DNA of 64,000 nt from Pseudonocardiales bacterium (GCA_023252195.1 JAHEXI010000013.1:1-64000); one strand, 5' to 3'; counted from the stretch's first letter, positions 1-9,012 are shown. Numbers and translations: made by a program. The notes: a model not told the origin generated them from the letters alone.

Positions 1-213
1 TGGGGCCAACATTCGTGCAGACACACCGACCCCACCACCCGGCAGCGCACCCACCCAGCGGGGCCAAACTTCACGCCGATTCAGGCCTGCACCGGGGCCA
101 GATCAGGTGACCACACTCAGACCTGACTTGCTCCACGTGCTCTCAGCTTGTCTATGTAGGTGGCGTCGCCCTTGGTTGGCACCCAAAACCGAGGAACGCC
201 GGACCGGCGAACG

Positions 214-590
214 CACCAGCTCAACGCTCAGCCCGGCCCTGCGGCCTGCGGCCTGGTGAGAGTCAACCGCCGGAAGATCGCCGAGAACAGCGCAGACCCG
301 CGGCAATGATGATGCAGAACAGCAACATCGGCTCCATACGGAGCGTGTACCGTCCGATACGTCCTTCGAGGGGGCGGCGGCATGGCAGGCAGGCGGCACC
401 GACTGGTCAGTACTCGCAAGGCGGCCGGTTTCAGTCAGGAGCGGTTGGCCGAGACGGTCGGCGTTGAGCGCTCGACGGTCATGCGCTGGGAACGCGGCGA
501 GACGTGTCCGCAACCCTGGGCTCGGCCGAGCCTTGCACGTGCCCTCGGTATCTCGGATTACGCACTATCCGAGTTGCTGAGCGAACCCGT
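214..590 (+). repeat. Duplicated leader and HTH-coding segment, copy A
   Basis: This stretch is closely similar to 3460-3833. The similarity covers the non-coding leader (including a GATGATGCAGAACAGC segment and the CCGATACGTCCTT segment just before the start codon) and the first roughly 65 codons of the XRE gene. It ends where the two regulators diverge, so promoter and DNA-binding domain were duplicated together. The preceding bases 1-213 show no gene I can support. Confidence 0.85.
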
Positions 591-1635
591 TGAACCAGAT
601 AATGCGGTGTCGAGACTTGGACCGCTCGCCGAGGAGGCGGCATCGGTGCATCGCCGCGACTTTCTCAAGCACGGCGTCGTCTTTCCAGCGCTTGGGTTCG
701 ACGAGCTGTGTCACCTCGGAGCGGCCTTTGACGACGCTCGGCGGCATCTCGATATCGAAGTTGTGGGCTATTTTAAGCAGCAGTCGGCCAGCTGCGCTGC
801 GATCGACGGCACGCATGGCCCCACGCAGGCGCTCCCGCTTATGCTCGGCATTGTGGCCGCTATTGAACGCCACGCCCGCCAGACAAAGCCCAATGTTCGG
901 CGCGAGCTGTTGGCAGTCGGTGCTGAAGCCGCCGAATTCCTCGGTTGGCTCTACCGCGACGCTCGCGAGCTGCGTCTGTCGGCCCACTGGCGAGATCGGG
1001 CCACGGAGTGGGCTCAGGAAGCCGGCGACTGGCCCATGCAAGGTTATATCCTGCTCAAGAAGAGTCAGGCTGCCTGGGATGAGCGCGATGGTCTGCGCAT
1101 GCTGACCCTTGCTCAGGCAGCGCATGACGGGCCGTGGCAGTTGCCACCGCTTGTGAAGGCTGAAGTCGCTCAGCAAGAAGCCCGCGGCTTGGCGATGACT
1201 GGCGAATCCAGCGCCGTTGTTGACGCCAAACTCAACGAAGCCTGGGAGATATTCACTAGTGCCGCAACCATAATGAGCGGCTTGGGTTGTCACTACGACC
1301 GTGCCCTGCTGATGATGCAGACGGCCATCTGCTACTGCGAAGCTGGGCAGCCGGAGCGAGCCGCTGCGCTGTACCGGGAGCACCTCGACGATGAGCAGAT
1401 CTCCCACCGCGACCGGGGCTACTTCCTCTCGCTGATGGCAAGTGCATTAGCGCGCGCCGCCGAGCCAGACAACGCCGCTTCGGCTGGGCACGAGGCATTG
1501 ACCGTCGCCGTTGAAACCCATTCACTGCGCACGATTGACGAGCTCAAGCGCGTCAGTAACCTTCTTGCACCGTGGCGTTCCCAACCCGCGGTGTGCGAAC
1601 TACGCGAGGCCGTGTCGCTGCTCAGTGGCAACTGA
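382..1635 (+). CDS. XRE-family regulator with TPR-like C-terminal region (copy 1)
   Basis: A cytoplasmic DNA-binding regulator of 417 residues. An XRE helix-turn-helix occupies about residues 1-65 (AGFSQERLAETVGVERSTVM, then the recognition-helix end RWERGE). A linker follows that carries RRDFLK near residue 92, a twin-arginine-like string that is common in this regulator family and need not mean export. The rest is alpha-helical and TPR-like. The N-terminal part is nearly identical to the regulator at 3623, while the C-terminal parts differ, so the two probably read similar operators but sense different inputs. Such regulators are usually paired with a DUF397 gene, and one lies at 2742-2970. 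The 3' end overlaps the convergent hydrolase gene by 14 bp. Confidence 0.9.
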   Translation: MAGRRHRLVSTRKAAGFSQERLAETVGVERSTVMRWERGETCPQPWARPSLARALGISDYALSELLSEPVEPDNAVSRLGPLAEEAASVHRRDFLKHGVVFPALGFDELCHLGAAFDDARRHLDIEVVGYFKQQSASCAAIDGTHGPTQALPLMLGIVAAIERHARQTKPNVRRELLAVGAEAAEFLGWLYRDARELRLSAHWRDRATEWAQEAGDWPMQGYILLKKSQAAWDERDGLRMLTLAQAAHDGPWQLPPLVKAEVAQQEARGLAMTGESSAVVDAKLNEAWEIFTSAATIMSGLGCHYDRALLMMQTAICYCEAGQPERAAALYREHLDDEQISHRDRGYFLSLMASALARAAEPDNAASAGHEALTVAVETHSLRTIDELKRVSNLLAPWRSQPAVCELREAVSLLSGN

Positions 1636-2440
1636 TCCAATCCACTACAGCGCTAATGACCTCGGCCTGCCACTGTTGGCTCTGGGGATTGGCGTAGCTC
1701 GGATCGTCGTGGACAGCAAAGCCGTGCTGAGCCCCGTCGACCTCCATGAGTCGGTGCTCAACCGTCAGCCGCCGCGCGGCCGAGCGGGATGACTCCACCG
1801 GGATGAACGTGTCCTTGGTGCCGTGCACTATGAGCGTTGGCGCCGCGATGTCCCCGAGCGCCGTATGCGGTTGAAAGTAGAAGAGCTCATTCAGCAGAGG
1901 TCGGCCGAGCTTAAAGGTCGGCGAGTGAACGAGATAGCCCCGATTTAGCAGCTCGCGCCCGGCATCGTCACTGATTTGCCCGTTGCGCCAGTAGGGTTTG
2001 TCGTCGATGAGGCGCCTTCTGTAGTTGAGCAGCGGGTTGAGCATGACGAGGCTGGCCAGATCAGTGGGGTGCTGGGCGGCGTAGTAGCCGCAGATGCCGC
2101 CGCTGAAGCTGGCGCCGAGCAGGGCGACACGATCGGTACCGACGTGGGACCGCGCGAAGGTGATGGCTGCACGGATGTCAGCGAGGATACCGGCGATCGT
2201 GAGGTCTTCCTGACGCCCTTCGCTTTCCCCGTGACCGCGCAGGTCACTGCGGAGCGATGCGATGTCGGCCTCGGCCAGCCCGGCCGCCAGCCGGGCGAAG
2301 AAGCCGCCCTCCTCCCGCGTCACGCCCCCACCGTGTACCAAGACGGCCGCCCGACGAGCACCGTCCGGGAGGACGAGGGTGCTGGACAGTTGGAGGCCGT
2401 CAGCGGTGCGGACCGCCGTGACAATGGTCTGCGCAGACAC
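1622..2440 (-). CDS. Alpha/beta hydrolase
   Basis: A 272-residue serine hydrolase, substrate unknown. The nucleophile elbow is GASFSGG (serine near residue 110), the acid is the aspartate in HGTKDTF, and the histidine lies in GAQHGF near the C-terminus. An HGGG oxyanion-type motif is near residue 38. Length and order fit the dienelactone-hydrolase/acyl-aminoacyl-peptidase-like alpha/beta hydrolases. No signal peptide is seen. It is transcribed toward the first XRE gene, and nothing in the neighbourhood identifies a pathway. Confidence 0.85.
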   Translation of the reverse strand: MSAQTIVTAVRTADGLQLSSTLVLPDGARRAAVLVHGGGVTREEGGFFARLAAGLAEADIASLRSDLRGHGESEGRQEDLTIAGILADIRAAITFARSHVGTDRVALLGASFSGGICGYYAAQHPTDLASLVMLNPLLNYRRRLIDDKPYWRNGQISDDAGRELLNRGYLVHSPTFKLGRPLLNELFYFQPHTALGDIAAPTLIVHGTKDTFIPVESSRSAARRLTVEHRLMEVDGAQHGFAVHDDPSYANPQSQQWQAEVISAVVDWISCH

Positions 2441-2542
2441 GTAGCTCCCTACGGAATCAGTGTGGTCGCCCGATGGCTACTCTACGAGCCGCGCCCCCGA
2501 TACTTGGCGCATGTGATCGGTACCGGAGCGAGTCGCTGGCTG

Positions 2543-2737
2543 TCAAGCAGCGAACAAGCAGGTGGAAGGAGGCTGGTCATTCCACGGCGCGAACTCGATG
2601 TTGCCACGCGGCCGACCCGGCCGTCGGGGTAGTGGCACGAACGTCATCCCGCACCGCGCCGTCACCGTGGTGTCGGTGTTGACCAGACCGGGGTGGGTGT
2701 CGCCGTTGTCGTAGGACCGCAGGTACCACTTCTGCAC
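2543..2737 (-). CDS. Small conserved-looking protein downstream of DUF397
   Basis: I start this 64-residue protein at the GTG four bases after the expected DUF397 stop, because DUF397 operons are tightly packed. The product begins VQKWYLRSYDNGDTHPG, has single cysteines in TARCGM and PSTCLF, and a proline/arginine-rich middle. It resembles short, possibly zinc-binding proteins found beside DUF397 genes in Pseudonocardiales. That is an impression from memory and not a family I can name. It is the third gene of a minus-strand operon. Confidence 0.5.
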   Translation of the reverse strand: MQKWYLRSYDNGDTHPGLVNTDTTVTARCGMTFVPLPRRPGRPRGNIEFAPWNDQPPSTCLFAA

Positions 2738-2741
2738 CGCG

Positions 2742-2970
2742 CTAGAACTCGTTTGTTGCGGACTCCGAAAGTGAACGCTGCCCATTCGCCAGCGGTGAAC
2801 ATCAGGGTGGGTCGACCGGGATTGTTGCTGTCTCTCACAGCCACGATCCCGTCGGGGAATGACGCGACCTCCACGCAGTTATCCGGTGGGTCATCGTCGT
2901 GCGACCGCGAACTCTTCCTCCATTGCAGATCAGTGAGGTCGCGTGCATACAGCGCTGCCTTATTATTCAT
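2742..2970 (-). pseudogene. DUF397 protein, one-base frameshift near the end
   Basis: The ATG at 2970 has a strong GGGAGGA ribosome binding site. The product has the DUF397 pattern: WRKSSRS, then NCVEVA, then VRDSN, then FTAGEWAAFTFGV. DUF397 proteins typically end in a GVxxGEF- or NNEF-like tail. Here the frame runs on unnaturally after GVRN, but removing one A from the AAA at 2752-2754 gives GVRNNEF and an immediate TAG at 2742-2744. This is either a true mutation or an assembly error. DUF397 proteins are small partners of XRE regulators such as the whiJ family of Streptomyces. The start overlaps the upstream gene by 8 bp. Confidence 0.8.
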
Positions 2971-3163
2971 CGGGTGTTCCTCCCAGCTCATCGGCTATTA
3001 TTCTTGCTTGTACCGCAGCGTATTGCGCGTGTTCCTCCGGGGTGACTGGAAGAGGTAACTCCCTGCCCAGGACCACGCCATATAGGTTCGCCTCCTGCGC
3101 TGTCGCGCCAGCGTCCGCGAAGGCTCGAAGCTTTTCGTACGCCTCATCCCACGGGCTGCTCAT
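2963..3163 (-). CDS. Small helical protein, first gene of the DUF397 operon
   Basis: A 66-residue protein starting at an ATG with a GAGGGGG ribosome binding site, MSSPWDEAYEKLRAFADAG. It is predicted to be helical, has no transmembrane segment, and I do not recognise a family. Its end overlaps the DUF397 start by 8 bp, which suggests translational coupling. An in-frame extension upstream to 3295 is possible, but it lacks a good ribosome binding site. Confidence 0.6.
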   Translation of the reverse strand: MSSPWDEAYEKLRAFADAGATAQEANLYGVVLGRELPLPVTPEEHAQYAAVQARIIADELGGTPDE

Positions 3164-3459
3164 TCGTGCCCCCTCACCCTGTGTAGCCAGCCGTTTGCCA
3201 TTGGGCTCGACGTCGACGCCATGGTCGGCGGCCAGTGCACGCAGCGCCTCCGGCCGTACGGACCCGGGTGTCGCCTCCGACGCCGAGTTGGTCATGGTCG
3301 GTGCCGTCACTGTGGTGTATGACCCCCCGATGTACTGGTCTGCATGGTTGCCCTTGTGGTGCACGAGTTTTAGGCCCTATCTAGGTGTCGTCTTACTGGA
3401 GGCGCCCAGGACCGGAGAACCTCTGACGCTGGCGGAAGCGGGGGAGCCTCCATCGGAGG

Positions 3460-3833
3460 GACGCCAGCTCAGTGTTCAGCCCGGCCCTGGGGCCTGGTGA
3501 AAGCCAACCGTCGGAAGATCGCTGAGACCAGTGCAGACCGGCGGCAGTGATGATGCAGAACAGCGATATCGCCTCCGTGCGGAGCGTGTACTGTCCGATA
3601 CGTCCTTTGAGGGGGCGCCAGCATGGTAGGCAGGCGGCATCGACTGGTCAGCACTCGCAAGGCGGCCGGTTTCAGTCAGGAACGGTTGGCCGAGGCGGTT
3701 GGCGTCGAGCGCTCGACGGTCATGCGCTGGGAACGTGGCGAGACGTGTCCACAACCCTGGGCTCGGCCGAAGCTCGCGCGTGCCCTCGGGATCTCGGATC
3801 AGGCACTGTCCGAACTGCTGATTGAATCCGCCG
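3460..3833 (+). repeat. Duplicated leader and HTH-coding segment, copy B
   Basis: Second copy of the segment at 214-590. It contains the same leader and encodes the same helix-turn-helix. The region 3296-3622 otherwise contains no gene that I can support, and probably carries promoters for the divergent DUF397 operon and the second XRE gene. Confidence 0.85.
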
Positions 3834-5089
3834 AACCACCAAATTCTCCACAGGCCGAAGCATTCCTCGGCACGGCCCTCGACCGGACCCCCAACGACGT
3901 AAAGATTCGCTTCACGAGGGCACCGGCTAGGCCCGCGGCCGATCCCACCGTTGAGGCGTTGCATGGAGATAACACGGTGCATCTCGATGAGTCAGCACCT
4001 TTCCTTCCTCCGGGAGAAGATGTAATTTCGGTCGAACCGATGTCGGCCCGAAGCGCATGCGGCATGGAGGCGATCCTCATGGACGCTGCCGATGAGTCTG
4101 CCAAGATTCTGGCATGGGCGGAGACAGCTAATGTTGGCGATCTCACCATTGAACAAATTCAGGTTGAGATACGCCGGATTGCACACGGTTATCTGAAGGT
4201 CCCGACGGTGCCATTATTTGATCGGACACGTAAATTGCGTGACCGTATCGTCGGACTGCTTAACGGCCGACAAAAGCCATCTCATAGTCGAGAACTTTAC
4301 AGTGTGGCCGGTTGGGCATTAACTATGTTGGCGTGGATGTCAACGGACTTGAATGTCCTAGATGCGTCAGAAGAACACCTTCGTACAGCTTGGGTTTTTG
4401 CTGAGAATGCAGATCAGAATAACTTGAGGTCCTGGATTCGCGCAGCTCAGCATACGGTCGCTTTCTGGCAACAGGACTTTGAAAGGGCTGCACAATACGC
4501 CGAGGACGGACTTCGGTATGCCGGTAGCGGCAGCACAGAGTTGTACCTTTCGAGTGCCTGGGCGCTTGACCTGGCACGATGCGGTGACAGCGAACGCGCA
4601 CTAGCCGTTCTGGATAGGGCGCGGAATGCGGCAGAGAACGCGGGTATCGGCGAGGACGCACTGTCCGGTCCATTTACGTGTCCAATCGCTCGCGCGGGCG
4701 GGTTCTGGTCTGATACGCATCTTGCGCTGGGTAATGCGAAAGAAGCGCTCTTGTATGCGGATTCGGCGGTCGGGGTTTTCGAGTCGACCCCAAACGATCG
4801 CCGAAACTTCGGTTCGGAACGAATGGTGCGATGCCAACAGGTGAAAGCGCATTTGTTGGCGGGCGAATTCGACGGCGCCAGCGAAACTCTAATGCCGATA
4901 CTTGACACTACGCCAGAGCATAGAGTTCGTCCGTTGCTTCAACGAGTTGACGAAATTTCTCGTACGATTGCTAGGTATGGGGAGAACAATTCTGTGGCGG
5001 TCGCGAAAATGCAAGATGCTATCGACGAATTTGGATTCTCCGAGCATGCAGATCTTTGCGGTCGCAACAAAGAAAGGTGCGTCGATTGA
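3623..5089 (+). CDS. XRE-family regulator with long helical sensor region (copy 2)
   Basis: A 488-residue regulator. The XRE helix-turn-helix in residues 1-65 differs from copy 1 by only a few residues. A variable, proline-rich linker (about 70-140) follows, then a TPR-like helical region to the end. The DNA downstream of the HTH is noticeably lower in GC than that of the neighbours, which suggests that the sensor half has a different origin from the HTH half. Its stop overlaps the start of the 2H phosphoesterase gene, so the two are probably co-transcribed and coupled. Confidence 0.88.
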   Translation: MVGRRHRLVSTRKAAGFSQERLAEAVGVERSTVMRWERGETCPQPWARPKLARALGISDQALSELLIESAEPPNSPQAEAFLGTALDRTPNDVKIRFTRAPARPAADPTVEALHGDNTVHLDESAPFLPPGEDVISVEPMSARSACGMEAILMDAADESAKILAWAETANVGDLTIEQIQVEIRRIAHGYLKVPTVPLFDRTRKLRDRIVGLLNGRQKPSHSRELYSVAGWALTMLAWMSTDLNVLDASEEHLRTAWVFAENADQNNLRSWIRAAQHTVAFWQQDFERAAQYAEDGLRYAGSGSTELYLSSAWALDLARCGDSERALAVLDRARNAAENAGIGEDALSGPFTCPIARAGGFWSDTHLALGNAKEALLYADSAVGVFESTPNDRRNFGSERMVRCQQVKAHLLAGEFDGASETLMPILDTTPEHRVRPLLQRVDEISRTIARYGENNSVAVAKMQDAIDEFGFSEHADLCGRNKERCVD

Positions 5090-5733
5090 GTGCTCCGTCT
5101 GGTATGACACGCGATCACTGGTGGTGGCGTCCCGGCTGGCGCAAAGGTCGGTCCTTCTATACGTGGCACATCACTTTCTCGTCGAGCAATCCTATTCGTC
5201 AAATCGTTTCCTCGTACGCGCCGATAATCAGTGGAATAAACACGCTCGACCCAGTAGGAATCGACGGAGTGCATCTGACCCTCCAAGGTATCGGATTCAC
5301 CGATGAAGTAAGTAGTGCCGATATTAAGAAAATTGTAGCTTCGACCGTGCCTCGTTGCACCCAGCTGGAACCGATAAAGGCGAGGATGGATGAGCCACGT
5401 ATCGATGAAGAAGCTGTTCATATGAACGTTCATCCAGTCGAACAGATAACGCACGTGAAGCTGGCGCTTCGGAATGGAATCGGAGACGTCTGGGGTCACG
5501 AAAATATTCCTGAAACAATGGACCGTTTTCGACCACATATAACGCTCGCCTACTCTAACGGAGTCGCACCCATCGAGCGTATTGATGCGGCGATAAAAGA
5601 ATGTTCGCTCCCCGCGGATGATGTATTGATATCTTCGGTGTCTCTAATTGATCTGAACCGTGATCGCGGGCGTTACGAATGGACTGAGGTCGCGATGGTG
5701 GCGCTTGGGCGGCGTCGGGTCGATGCATGGTGA
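5086..5733 (+). CDS. 2H phosphoesterase (2'-5' RNA ligase-like) family protein
   Basis: The preferred start is a TTG overlapping the previous stop (TTGA), with AAAGG about nine bases upstream. This gives 215 residues. An in-frame ATG follows seven codons later. Two HxT motifs, in VHLTLQG and RPHITLAYS, are the paired catalytic motifs of the 2H superfamily, which acts on 2'-5' or cyclic phosphates of RNA and nucleotides. A further histidine is in YTWHITF. Translational coupling to an XRE regulator suggests a signalling or RNA-processing role, but the substrate is unknown. GC content is low, like the gene before it. Confidence 0.8.
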   Translation: MSAPSGMTRDHWWWRPGWRKGRSFYTWHITFSSSNPIRQIVSSYAPIISGINTLDPVGIDGVHLTLQGIGFTDEVSSADIKKIVASTVPRCTQLEPIKARMDEPRIDEEAVHMNVHPVEQITHVKLALRNGIGDVWGHENIPETMDRFRPHITLAYSNGVAPIERIDAAIKECSLPADDVLISSVSLIDLNRDRGRYEWTEVAMVALGRRRVDAW

Positions 5734-6360
5734 TGGCACGGCGTGATGATCGGGGCGGCATTTCCCCGGTTGACTTTCGCCACTTCCGACAGGGGTTGGA
5801 GCTGGCCATCGCGTCGATGGACGGCAAGCGGTACCGAATGGCCAGCCCACGTGAACGCGCATTGTTCGGCGTCGTCTATGCGCGGGCACCCGGCGCGGCA
5901 GGTCAGAAGTCGGCCGCCGCGCAGGCGCTGATCACAGCGGAAGATGACCTAGCGTCAGCGACCCACCGGCGATGATGAACCATGGCGGGTGTTCTTCTTC
6001 GGCGAGGCAAGCCTTGCGCACGAGACTGCCTGCACTCTACGCGATACCGGAGACCTCTCCGGCGCTCTCAAGGAGTTCCGCCGCAGCGCGCGTACCCGCA
6101 AGGCGAAAACATTCACCCGTACACACGCCGTGACCATCGGATACCTAGGTGCCGTGCACCTACGTCGAGGCGAGATCGACCAGGCGTGCTCCACATGGTC
6201 TACCGCGTTGGACGCCATGGATGGCATCCACTCAGCACGCGCCCGCCAGATTGTGGTTGACATGCGCGCCGCACTGTCGGCCTTCCGACGTAGCGGTGTA
6301 CCGGCGACCGTCGAACTCGATGCACGCGCCTGCGCTTACCTGAACACCGGGTCACCCTGA
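5727..6360 (+). pseudogene. 3' part of a third XRE/TPR regulator, frameshifted
   Basis: Two reading frames together read like the C-terminal half of an XRE/TPR regulator. The first (5727-5975) ends AEDDLASATHRR. The second (open from 5953, coding to 6360) continues GDDEPWRVFFFGEASLAHE and then TPR-like helices with THAVTIGYLGAV and CSTWSTALDAMDG. The frames join around 5965-5975 with one base out of register. There is no helix-turn-helix N-terminus. I infer a 5'-truncated, frameshifted relic of a third regulator of this kind. The alternative, two separate small genes, is less likely. Confidence 0.65.
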
Positions 6361-6389
6361 CGCCACAACCCTCGGAGAAGGGAAGATTC

Positions 6390-6545
6390 ATGGCGATGAC
6401 TACTGGGGCGGCACCCGCTCCATCATCCGAAAAGCAGCCGCTTCGACGCCGACGCCACCGGCGGCGGAAAACTATGACACGGCTGAGGAATCAATGCTCA
6501 CCTGCTGTTGGTTTATACAGCTGCCCGGGGGTAGAAGTCGGCTAG
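6390..6545 (+). CDS. Possible short basic peptide
   Basis: A 51-codon frame with a good ribosome binding site (GGAGAAGGGAAG) before the ATG. The product is arginine-rich in its middle (RRRRHRRRK) and has no recognised family. It overlaps the end of hisS on the other strand by four bases. Coding status is uncertain. Confidence 0.3.
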   Translation: MAMTTGAAPAPSSEKQPLRRRRHRRRKTMTRLRNQCSPAVGLYSCPGVEVG

Positions 6546-7831
6546 TCCAGCATGGTGGTGACCACCGATAGGGCTGCGTCGGTGGGGGTTTGTTGTTGGT
6601 CGCCGGTCACCATGTTGCGGATGGTGACTGCTCCCACCGCCCACTCGTCGCGCCCGACGATCACCGCGACGCGGGCCCCGGACTTGTGGGCCCGGGCGAG
6701 TTCTTTACCCAATTTCCGGTACTCCAGCGGGGTGCTGGTCCGCAGACCGGCCTGGCGCAGACTGCGGGCGACCTGGCGGGCGGCCTGCGCCAGCGTCTCG
6801 TCCACCGGGATGACCGCGACATCCACCTCGCTGCGCGGCGCCGGAAGCAGGCCATGGGTGCCCAGGAAATCCATCAAGGTGACGTCGCCCATACCGAAAC
6901 CGATCCCGGGGATCTGCGCGGCGCAGAACAGTCCCACCAAGTTCGAGTAGCGGCCGCCGCCGAACAGTGAGCGGCGATTCTCCGGGTTGGTGTCGAACAC
7001 CTCGAAGACCGTTGAGGTGTAGTAGTCGAATCCCCGGACGATCAGCGGATCGAACTTGATCAGATCTCGCGCGCTGGTGTCGAGGACCCGCATCAGGACT
7101 GACTGCTCGCGCGCCTCGCTCGGGAGATCGTCAAGGAGGGCGTCGCCGGCGCTGAGGATCTCGCCCAGCCGGTGGAACTGTTTTTCCGTCAGGCCCAGCT
7201 CGGCGGCTTCTTGGGCCAGCTTGTCCTCAGGGTATTTCTCCCACCGGTCGATGAGCGCGCTCACCTGACGGACCTGATCGGCTGAGACTTCGACCATCGT
7301 CGTCAGGATCGCATTCAACAGAACCCGGTCACTGACGCGCAGCACCCACATGTCGGGCGACGCGATCAGGCCGGCCATCATGTCGTGGATCAGTTCGAAG
7401 ATCTCGATCTCACACGACGGACTGTCCGACCCGAACACGTCGACGTTGATCTGCCAGTGCTCACGAACCCGGCCCCGCTGCGGACGCTCGTAGCGGTGGC
7501 AGTTCGGGTGGCTGTACCACCGCACCGGGAACGGGAGCTTGCCGGCGTTGCCCGCGATGATCCTGGCCACCGACGGGGTCATCTCCGGGCGCAGGGCCAG
7601 CCGCCGCTCGCCACGGTCGGTCAGCGTGTACAGCTGCTGCTCTACGATCTCCTGACTCGACTTCGCCTCGTAGATCTCGACCGGTTCCAGGATCGGGCCG
7701 TCGTAGCGCAGGTAGCCGTACCGTTCGATCACGTCATAGAGCCGCTGGAAAACCTGAGTCCGGACACTCATCTCCGCAGGCAAGAAGTCCCGGGTACCAC
7801 GGTAGGGCGCCGTCGGCAGGTAGTCAGCCAC
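6542..7831 (-). CDS. hisS: Histidine--tRNA ligase, divergent type
   Basis: A class II aminoacyl-tRNA synthetase of 429 residues that charges tRNA-His. Motif 2 lies in RYERPQRGRVREHWQ, the histidine-specific motifs are LIVRGFDYYTSTVFE and SLFGGGRYSNLVG, and motif 3 is in GFGMGD. A C-terminal anticodon-binding domain runs from about residue 335. Usual actinobacterial HisRS has the motif-2 pattern MFRYERPQ-GR-R-FHQ. The REHWQINVDVFG form seen here belongs to a different HisRS branch, so this may be a second or transferred copy. It lies 25 bp downstream of the sigma-factor gene, probably in one transcript. Confidence 0.9.
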   Translation of the reverse strand: MADYLPTAPYRGTRDFLPAEMSVRTQVFQRLYDVIERYGYLRYDGPILEPVEIYEAKSSQEIVEQQLYTLTDRGERRLALRPEMTPSVARIIAGNAGKLPFPVRWYSHPNCHRYERPQRGRVREHWQINVDVFGSDSPSCEIEIFELIHDMMAGLIASPDMWVLRVSDRVLLNAILTTMVEVSADQVRQVSALIDRWEKYPEDKLAQEAAELGLTEKQFHRLGEILSAGDALLDDLPSEAREQSVLMRVLDTSARDLIKFDPLIVRGFDYYTSTVFEVFDTNPENRRSLFGGGRYSNLVGLFCAAQIPGIGFGMGDVTLMDFLGTHGLLPAPRSEVDVAVIPVDETLAQAARQVARSLRQAGLRTSTPLEYRKLGKELARAHKSGARVAVIVGRDEWAVGAVTIRNMVTGDQQQTPTDAALSVVTTMLD

Positions 7832-7856
7832 GGTGCAAGAGCGTAGGCGCAGCTCG

Positions 7857-8642
7857 CTACAGCGCGTCGTGGTGGGCCGCGACGGCGGTGCGTGCCGTCA
7901 AAAGGTTGCGCAGCCGGCTCAGCGCCCGGTGCTGCGCCACCCGGACCGCGCCAGGCGTCGAGCCCACAGCTTCGGCGGTCTCCTCCGCCGACATCCCGAC
8001 CACCACCCGCAAAATGAGCACCTCACGCTGCCGTTCGGGCAAGTTGTGCAGCAGTTTGGCCATCCGTCCGGTGACCTCATTCTGTAGCACCTGCGCCTCC
8101 GGACCTTCGGTCAGCTCCGGAGTTTCCGGCAGTTCCGGGACCAGATCGGCGCGGTTGCGCGCTGCGTTGCGGTGCGCGTCGGCCACCTTGTGCGAGGCGA
8201 TGCCGTAGACGAAAGACAGAAACGGCCGGCCTTGGTCGCGGTAACTCGGCAGGGCGGTGAGCACCGCGAGGCATACCTCCTGGGCTACGTCATCGGCCGA
8301 AGCGAACGTCTTCTCCTGACCACCGACGCGAGCCCGGCAGTACCGCAGCACCAGGGGCCGGACCCAGCGGAGCACCCGATCGACGGCATCTCGCTCACCA
8401 CTGACGGCGGCCGCAACAAGTACGGCGAAGTCGTCTTCGATGGCACTGGGGGACTCCCTGCTAGCAGGAGAAGATGCAAGAGAGGTCTTAGCTTCGGAAA
8501 GACCGAGAACAGATTGACGCAGCGTCGCGATACCATTCCATGCAGTTGCGTCGCGCACTGAGACTGAATTCGTGATAGGGATGGGCTCGCAGTCCTGTGG
8601 CGCCTTGAGCAGTGCAACGTTATCCACGGTTGTGCTCACCAT
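7857..8642 (-). CDS. sigD: SigD/ShbA-like sigma-70 family factor
   Basis: A 261-residue RNA polymerase sigma factor with a long, poorly conserved N-terminal tail (about 1-70). Region 2 contains RYCRARVG, SADDVAQEVCLAVLTALP and YRDQGRPFLSFVYGIASHKV, and region 4 contains LPERQREVLILRVVVGMS and STPGAVRVAQHRALSRLR. This closely matches mycobacterial SigD and Streptomyces ShbA, which transcribe housekeeping and ribosome-related genes including the principal sigma gene. I do not see an anti-sigma gene (RsdA type) next to it. An ATG at 8642 and a GTG at 8639 share a GGGAAGG ribosome binding site. Confidence 0.85.
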   Translation of the reverse strand: MVSTTVDNVALLKAPQDCEPIPITNSVSVRDATAWNGIATLRQSVLGLSEAKTSLASSPASRESPSAIEDDFAVLVAAAVSGERDAVDRVLRWVRPLVLRYCRARVGGQEKTFASADDVAQEVCLAVLTALPSYRDQGRPFLSFVYGIASHKVADAHRNAARNRADLVPELPETPELTEGPEAQVLQNEVTGRMAKLLHNLPERQREVLILRVVVGMSAEETAEAVGSTPGAVRVAQHRALSRLRNLLTARTAVAAHHDAL

Positions 8643-9012
8643 CCCTTCCCCTCGTAGGGCGACCGCAGATCATCAGACGGTCCAGTGCTTACTGCGCACA
8701 GACTGCCGGACTCCGGTGCACTGGTCATCCCATCTACAGATCATCTTCTGGCTACCCCAGGCCCGGCAGGACCACTACCTCAGCTGAGGTAGTGCGGAGG
8801 GCTTCTACATCTGTGGGATAAGCGCGTCGCGCTCAGCGAGCATCCCGCCAGGTGCCCGCTCGTAGCTGCGCGCGCCACTGTCGCCTGCTACGGCGGGTCG
8901 GTGGTCACGCCGATGGTTCACGGAGTTACGTACTGGCTACCGATTGACGCGTGATGTCACGGCTAGGCACAGTGGTGGCTCTGAGTCAGCAAATTTTCTG
9001 GGGGAGAATGCG
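8643..9012. other. Intergenic region between sigma factor and small peptide gene
   Basis: About 370 bp between divergent genes. It must hold the promoters of the sigma-factor/hisS unit on the left and of the small gene at 9013 on the right. I see no open frame or clear repeat that I can name. Confidence 0.5.

Noticed and set aside
228-513. Minus-strand frames repeated at 228-419 and 3469-3660
   Set aside because: They are antisense shadows of the duplicated XRE leader and HTH segments; their similarity follows from the plus-strand duplication.
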